Below, in pieces: positions 60,382-64,000 of a stretch of 64,000 bases of DNA. Below the pieces are notes generated by a model. The model ran no database searches, was not told where the DNA came from, and worked only from the letters and a program-made list of their open reading frames with translations. Position 1 is the first letter of the stretch. The number at the start of each line of letters is the position of its first letter. Position numbers and translations under genes: made by a program. Where the stretch lies: positions 3,100,001 through 3,164,000 of the forward strand of contig OZ240678.1 of the NCBI GenBank assembly GCA_965198905.1, read 5' to 3'. This DNA comes from CAHJWH01 sp965198905 (GTDB taxonomy: Bacteria > Pseudomonadota > Alphaproteobacteria > Caulobacterales > Caulobacteraceae).

Positions 60382-61515
60382 TCAGGCGGCGCTCTCGGCG
60401 GCGGGCGCCACCAGCGCTGCGAGGCTGCTGCGCATGTGGCGGAACATGCCGGCATAGGCGGCCAGCACCACGACGGCGAACGCCAGGGTGGACACCGTCC
60501 ACCTCAGCCCGTCGGAATCGGCGAGACGACCGACCAGCAGCGCCGCGGCGAGACCGGCGGCCGTCGCCCCCGCCGCCGGCGCCATCGCCCGACCAAGGTC
60601 ACCCCAGGTGATGGCCGAGGCGCGCACGGTGACGGCCAGCATGACCAGACTCATGGCGCTTGCGACCACCACATAGGTCCGGATCAGCGGGAACAGCCCG
60701 AACCGCACCGTCACGATCGTGTTGGCCAGGCTAAGCAGGAACTGGAGCCGTGGTTTGCCCGTCGCCAACAGGATGGCCCCGTTATAGGAGGCGATGGACT
60801 GAAGCGCGCCCAGCGGGGCCAGCCAGGTGACGATCGCCGGCACGCCGTCCCAGCGGGGCGACAGCACCAGGTGCAAGGGATAGCTCAGCCCGAAGGTCAG
60901 ATAGGTCAGCAGCGGCTTCAGACCCGTCCAGCCGAACTCCAGCCGCAGGTCGCTGCGGGCCAGCCAGCCGAAGGCGACCGCACGGAGAAGCTGGGTGAGC
61001 AGGTTGTAGCCCACCAACGCCCAGACGCCCGCCCCCAGCAGCGCGGCCACGACGGCGGCTGCGGCGGAGATGAGCACCGCCGTCGCCTCGATCCCGGCGA
61101 TCCGGCCATACCGCAGGTGGCGCTCCAACAGGGCGCGCGGCACGCTGGACGCCACGTTCAGCAGCACAACCCCCGACATGGCCGCCATCACGGGGCCGAG
61201 CCCGCGCATGTGCACGAGGTTCTGGATCGGCCAGGCCAGCGCGCCCAGCAGGAGGGCGAGCGCCACGCCCAGCAGGAGGGTGAGGGTGAAGGCGGCCGAG
61301 GTCTGCCGCTCGCTCAGGCCCTTGCTGCGCACGATGGCGCTGGAGAGGCCGAGGTCCGTCCTCAGTCCGAGGAAGGCCAGGAACGGCGCAGTGAAGACCA
61401 GAAGGCCGTATTCGGCCGGCAGGATGAAGCGCGCCATCAAGATGTTGAGCGCGAACTGCACCGCATTGCGGTACAGACTGAGCGCCGACATCGAGGCCAT
61501 GTTTCGCGCCAGCAT
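60382..61515 (-). CDS. Wzx-like polysaccharide flippase (MOP superfamily)
   Basis: The start is ATG 61515 (MLARNMASMSALSLYRNAVQ), giving 377 residues; upstream in-frame codons could extend it to 61578. About nine to ten hydrophobic helices are visible. Lipopolysaccharide-exporter hallmarks are FALNILMARFILPAEYGLLV, LRTDLGLSSAIVRSKGLSER, and SVPRALLERHLRYGRIAGIE. The length is about 100 residues short of typical Wzx proteins. The missing part is probably between FGLSYPLHLVLSPRWDG and the C-terminal helices, suggesting an in-frame internal deletion. It would flip glycan-lipid intermediates across the inner membrane. Confidence 0.75.
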   Translation of the reverse strand: MLARNMASMSALSLYRNAVQFALNILMARFILPAEYGLLVFTAPFLAFLGLRTDLGLSSAIVRSKGLSERQTSAAFTLTLLLGVALALLLGALAWPIQNLVHMRGLGPVMAAMSGVVLLNVASSVPRALLERHLRYGRIAGIEATAVLISAAAAVVAALLGAGVWALVGYNLLTQLLRAVAFGWLARSDLRLEFGWTGLKPLLTYLTFGLSYPLHLVLSPRWDGVPAIVTWLAPLGALQSIASYNGAILLATGKPRLQFLLSLANTIVTVRFGLFPLIRTYVVVASAMSLVMLAVTVRASAITWGDLGRAMAPAAGATAAGLAAALLVGRLADSDGLRWTVSTLAFAVVVLAAYAGMFRHMRSSLAALVAPAAESAA

Positions 61516-61723
61516 GCCGGCTGATCCCAAGCAGCGACGGACGCCGAGCTTTACTGCAACGCAGTATTCCACGCGCAAACCCGCCGCGCGGCATCAAATC
61601 ATGGTCGCAAAGGGCGGTGGGGAGCCTCGCCCACCGCGTCATCGGCAATCTTGCGAAGGGATGACCAATTGATGTCCCGATGAGAGCTGCGCTACCTAAA
61701 CTAAGGATATCTGCTTAGCGATG

Positions 61724-63106
61724 GCGAGGGCGTAATTACCCACCCCCCTTGCGAGCCTTGAGGATCGCTGATTCAAGCGGCGGATGGTGCGAATCGATCT
61801 TGAGCGCTTGAGCAAGGAAGAGCTGATCGAGCTGGTGCTACGGCTTCAGCGTCCAGCCAAGACGTCGCGCACATCCTCCAAGCCGCCGTCTACAAACCGC
61901 AAGGAACGACGCGAGACGTCGCGGCCGGGTGGCGCGAAGCCGGGGCATGAAGGCCACAGCCGCCTCATGAGCGAGGAGGCCGACCAGATCGTGGATCATT
62001 ATCCCGATCAATGTCCCGCCTGCCTTGCGGCCCTGTCGTCGGATTTGGCCGCCGAGGTCGTGGGCGTCTACGACAAGATAGACCTGCCGGCGATCTCCCC
62101 CTTCATCGAGCGCCATCAGCGTCTGGCGGTGCGTTGCCCTGTCTGCGACGCCCGCGTTCTGGCCGCCGTGCCGGAGGCGGCGAGCGGCAGCCCGTTCGGA
62201 CCCCGCCTGCACGGCTTGGCGACCTATCTGAAGACCTTCCAAGCCTTCTCCTACGAGCGGCTCCAGGCGAGCTTCGCCGACGTCTTCGGCGTCCGGATCA
62301 GCCAGGGTGCGCTGATGAACATGCTGCGTCGCGCCCAGGACTGCTTCGTGGCCGGGCGCGAGCACGCCGTGGCCGAGCTGCGCCAGGCCAAGGTGGTCAG
62401 CTCGGACGAGACCGGTGTTCGCATCGAGGGGAGCAACGCCTATCATTGGGTCTTCCGCTGCGACCAGGCCGTCGTCCATCAGGCCGCCCCGACGCGCGGG
62501 GCCGTGGTGATCCGCACCATGATGGACGGCCACCGGCCCGAGGTCTGGTGCTCCGACCGCTACGCCGCCCAGCAGGGTCATGCGGCCGCCCATCAGACTT
62601 GTCTGGCCCACCTCGCCCGCGACGTCGCCTACGCCCTGGACCTCAGCCACGACGACTTGGCTTTTCGTCTCCAGCTGTGGCTGCAAAAGGCTTTCGCCCT
62701 GGCTCGCGACATCACCACCTTCGCCGCCTCGACTGTCGCCACCAAGCGCCGCGCCTTGGAGCGGGGCCTCGACGATATCCTGGCTGCTCCGAGCTCGTGC
62801 GACTTGGCGCAAGCCCTCCAGAACAAGTTCAGGCGAGCCCGAGATCAGCTCCTGACCTTCGCCCGATGGCCCGGCGAGGTCCAAGCCACCAACAACGCCT
62901 GCGAACGCGACCTGCGACCCGCCGTCATCCAGCGCAAGGTCACCAACGGCTACCGCGCCATGTGGGCCGCCCAGGGCGAAGCCGATGTCCGCACCGTGAT
63001 CGACACCGCCCGCCTCACCCCCGGCGCCAACCCATTCAAGACCATCATGGCGACGCTCGCCGCCTGATCACAACGAGAGCGCCGGGGTGGGTAATTACGC
63101 GAGGGC
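61724..63106 (+). mobile_element. IS66-family insertion sequence, with target duplication
   Basis: The element spans 61732-63098 and has inverted ends GTAATTACCCACCCC (left) and its complement GGGGTGGGTAATTAC (right). It is bordered by a perfect 8-base direct repeat GCGAGGGC at 61724-61731 and 63099-63106. An 8-base duplication is the IS66-family norm. It carries one transposase gene and no tnpA/tnpB accessory genes, as in the ISBst12-type subgroup. The insertion lies 24 bases ahead of the next start codon. Confidence 0.95.
61784..63067 (+). CDS. tnpC: IS66 family transposase
   Basis: The 427-residue protein is complete. The N-terminal part has a leucine-rich helix and the TSRTSSKPPSTNRKERRE (SSKPPSS-like) linker. 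A zinc site follows (CPACLAALSS, CPVCDARVL). The DDE core shows VVSSDETGVRIEGSNAYHWV (first D), EVWCSDRYAAQQGHAAAHQT (second D), and ATNNACERDLRPAVIQRKVT (E). Inverted repeats sit 52 bases upstream and 17 bases downstream. It should be transposition-competent. Confidence 0.95.
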   Translation: MVRIDLERLSKEELIELVLRLQRPAKTSRTSSKPPSTNRKERRETSRPGGAKPGHEGHSRLMSEEADQIVDHYPDQCPACLAALSSDLAAEVVGVYDKIDLPAISPFIERHQRLAVRCPVCDARVLAAVPEAASGSPFGPRLHGLATYLKTFQAFSYERLQASFADVFGVRISQGALMNMLRRAQDCFVAGREHAVAELRQAKVVSSDETGVRIEGSNAYHWVFRCDQAVVHQAAPTRGAVVIRTMMDGHRPEVWCSDRYAAQQGHAAAHQTCLAHLARDVAYALDLSHDDLAFRLQLWLQKAFALARDITTFAASTVATKRRALERGLDDILAAPSSCDLAQALQNKFRRARDQLLTFARWPGEVQATNNACERDLRPAVIQRKVTNGYRAMWAAQGEADVRTVIDTARLTPGANPFKTIMATLAA

Positions 63107-63130
63107 GGCGTGGATACCGGCGTCGGAACA

Positions 63131-64000
63131 ATGCTGGGTTTTCAGCCAACCGCACGAACCTTGGTGCGGCGGACGTTGGAAACCTGCGCCTTCGTCTGTC
63201 TGCTGGTGGTCAACTGGATACTGGCCGCCCAGGTCCCGTCGCAGATATTCTCCTACACATCGCTGCTGCTGTTCGTCTGGATGGCGCTGCTGTTCATCCG
63301 GTTGCATCCGCGCGCGGCGATCCTGGCGCTGCCGCTGCTGATCACCCGAGGGGCCACGCTCATCTCGCTGGTGTTCATCGAGGCGGGCTCCGCCATGCCG
63401 GAGATCGGGCGTAGCGGCGTGGCCGGAGACGCCAGCGCCTCCTTTGTCGCCTTCAGCACGCTGCTGTTCCTGGTTTTCGCCCTGGTGTTCGCCGCAGGCG
63501 AGCGGGCGGTGCTGAGCTCCGCCCGCTCGCCCCTGCTCGACCGCATCGTGGCGCTGCTGCGCTGGCCGATCATCGGGTTGTGCATCGCGCTGGGCCTGAT
63601 GGCGGTGGCGCAGGGCCCGCACACGGGCTTTCCCGTCTTCGAGCACGTCGACCGGTTCTACTATCGCCGCTTCTACGGCCGGGGGATCGTGCTGATCCTG
63701 CTGGACAACAAGTTCCTGCTCGGCGCGGCGCTCGGCAGCGTCGCCTTCGGGCGCGCTACGCCCAGGCTGACGCAGCTCGCCGCCATCTGCACCCTGGTGG
63801 GCCTGCTCGCGACCTTCTTCCTGTTCGGCGACAAGTTCTTCACCCTGCTGACCATGGCCACCTATTTCCTGATGCCATCTCTGCTCCGCAACGAGCAGGC
63901 GCTGCTGAAAACCTTCGCCAAGGGCTGGCTGGTGGCCACCCTGGCGCTCGGCGGGGTGTTCGGCGCCACCCTCTACATCTACTCCGACTACGGCGACGCC
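63131..64000 (+). CDS. Wzy-like polytopic membrane protein, 5' part
   Basis: The frame from ATG 63131 (MLGFQPTARTLVRRTLETCA) is open through the window edge for 290 codons. It has repeated hydrophobic segments (FVCLLVVNWILAA, LLLFVWMALLFIRL, FVAFSTLLFLVFALVFAAG, LLRWPIIGLCIALGLMAV) and a polar loop HVDRFYYRRFYGRGIVLI. The layout resembles oligosaccharide repeat-unit polymerases, fitting the nearby flippase and glycosyltransferases. The IS66 element upstream has separated it from its original promoter region. Family assignment is by topology and context. Confidence 0.65.
   Translation, partial: MLGFQPTARTLVRRTLETCAFVCLLVVNWILAAQVPSQIFSYTSLLLFVWMALLFIRLHPRAAILALPLLITRGATLISLVFIEAGSAMPEIGRSGVAGDASASFVAFSTLLFLVFALVFAAGERAVLSSARSPLLDRIVALLRWPIIGLCIALGLMAVAQGPHTGFPVFEHVDRFYYRRFYGRGIVLILLDNKFLLGAALGSVAFGRATPRLTQLAAICTLVGLLATFFLFGDKFFTLLTMATYFLMPSLLRNEQALLKTFAKGWLVATLALGGVFGATLYIYSDYGDA

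Overview
The window reads as high-GC alphaproteobacterial DNA, most likely from a Caulobacteraceae member (Phenylobacterium or Caulobacter-like). The basis is inference from gene content and order: glmM, heme A synthase and DUF2842, rplM-rpsI, a type-2 argC, DUF1285, YqgE, ispH/thrB/rnhA, class I PHA synthase, an NDUFS4-type complex I protein, a two-domain cold shock protein, and interspersed palindromic repeats of the kind common in this order. No 16S gene is present, so the assignment is not proven.

Bases 1-40,583 look like chromosomal backbone. Cell-wall precursor synthesis (glmS 5' end, glmM) is followed by heme A synthase, ribosomal proteins L13/S9 with a strong terminator, arginine synthesis (argC) and an ergothioneine-type methyltransferase (egtD). 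Then come exported peptidases of families M3 and S10, purine synthesis (purM, purN), RNase D, a NUDIX hydrolase, a Sua5-type tRNA-modification enzyme, two YceI proteins, a peroxiredoxin, YqgE, rnhA-thrB and ispH, gcvH, phaC, homoserine dehydrogenase and recJ. Three tRNA genes (Glu-UUC, Pro-UGG, Arg-UCU) close this part. Small accessory insertions interrupt it: a low-GC GT32 glycosyltransferase with a frameshifted XRE antitoxin (12.9-14.4 kb), a secreted protein plus a ParE-type toxin-antitoxin pair lying between thrB and ispH (27.1-28.9 kb), and two CgeB-like glycosyltransferases.

From the tRNA-Arg gene to the end (40.6-64 kb) the character changes. Coding density drops, broken genes are frequent and the functions are accessory. 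In order: a kinase-like remnant; an HpnL/HpnI-type membrane protein and glycosyltransferase pair; a translationally overlapping phosphonate pair (FAD oxidase plus PhnX); an orphan bciA (8-vinyl reductase of bacteriochlorophyll synthesis); DUF6894; a Crp/Fnr regulator; a SleB-type cell wall hydrolase; a broken beta-helix (GH28-like) gene; a 4'-phosphopantetheinyl transferase overlapping a GT4 gene; a one-module NRPS (adenylation, carrier, thioesterase) split by a deleted IS1182-family element; a second Crp/Fnr paralogue; a frameshifted GT4 gene; a 5'-truncated methyltransferase; a Wzx-like flippase; an intact IS66-family element with a perfect 8-bp target duplication; and a Wzy-like polytopic protein running off the edge. 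This looks like a decaying surface-glycan and peptide-metabolite island.

The most notable points are the interrupted NRPS/PPTase locus, the phosphonate pair, the orphan bciA and a pattern in the frameshifts. Four broken genes (XRE antitoxin, GH28-like, NRPS, GT4) are each repaired by changing one base in a run of three or four G or C. Some apparent pseudogenes may therefore be sequencing errors or slippage-prone alleles.
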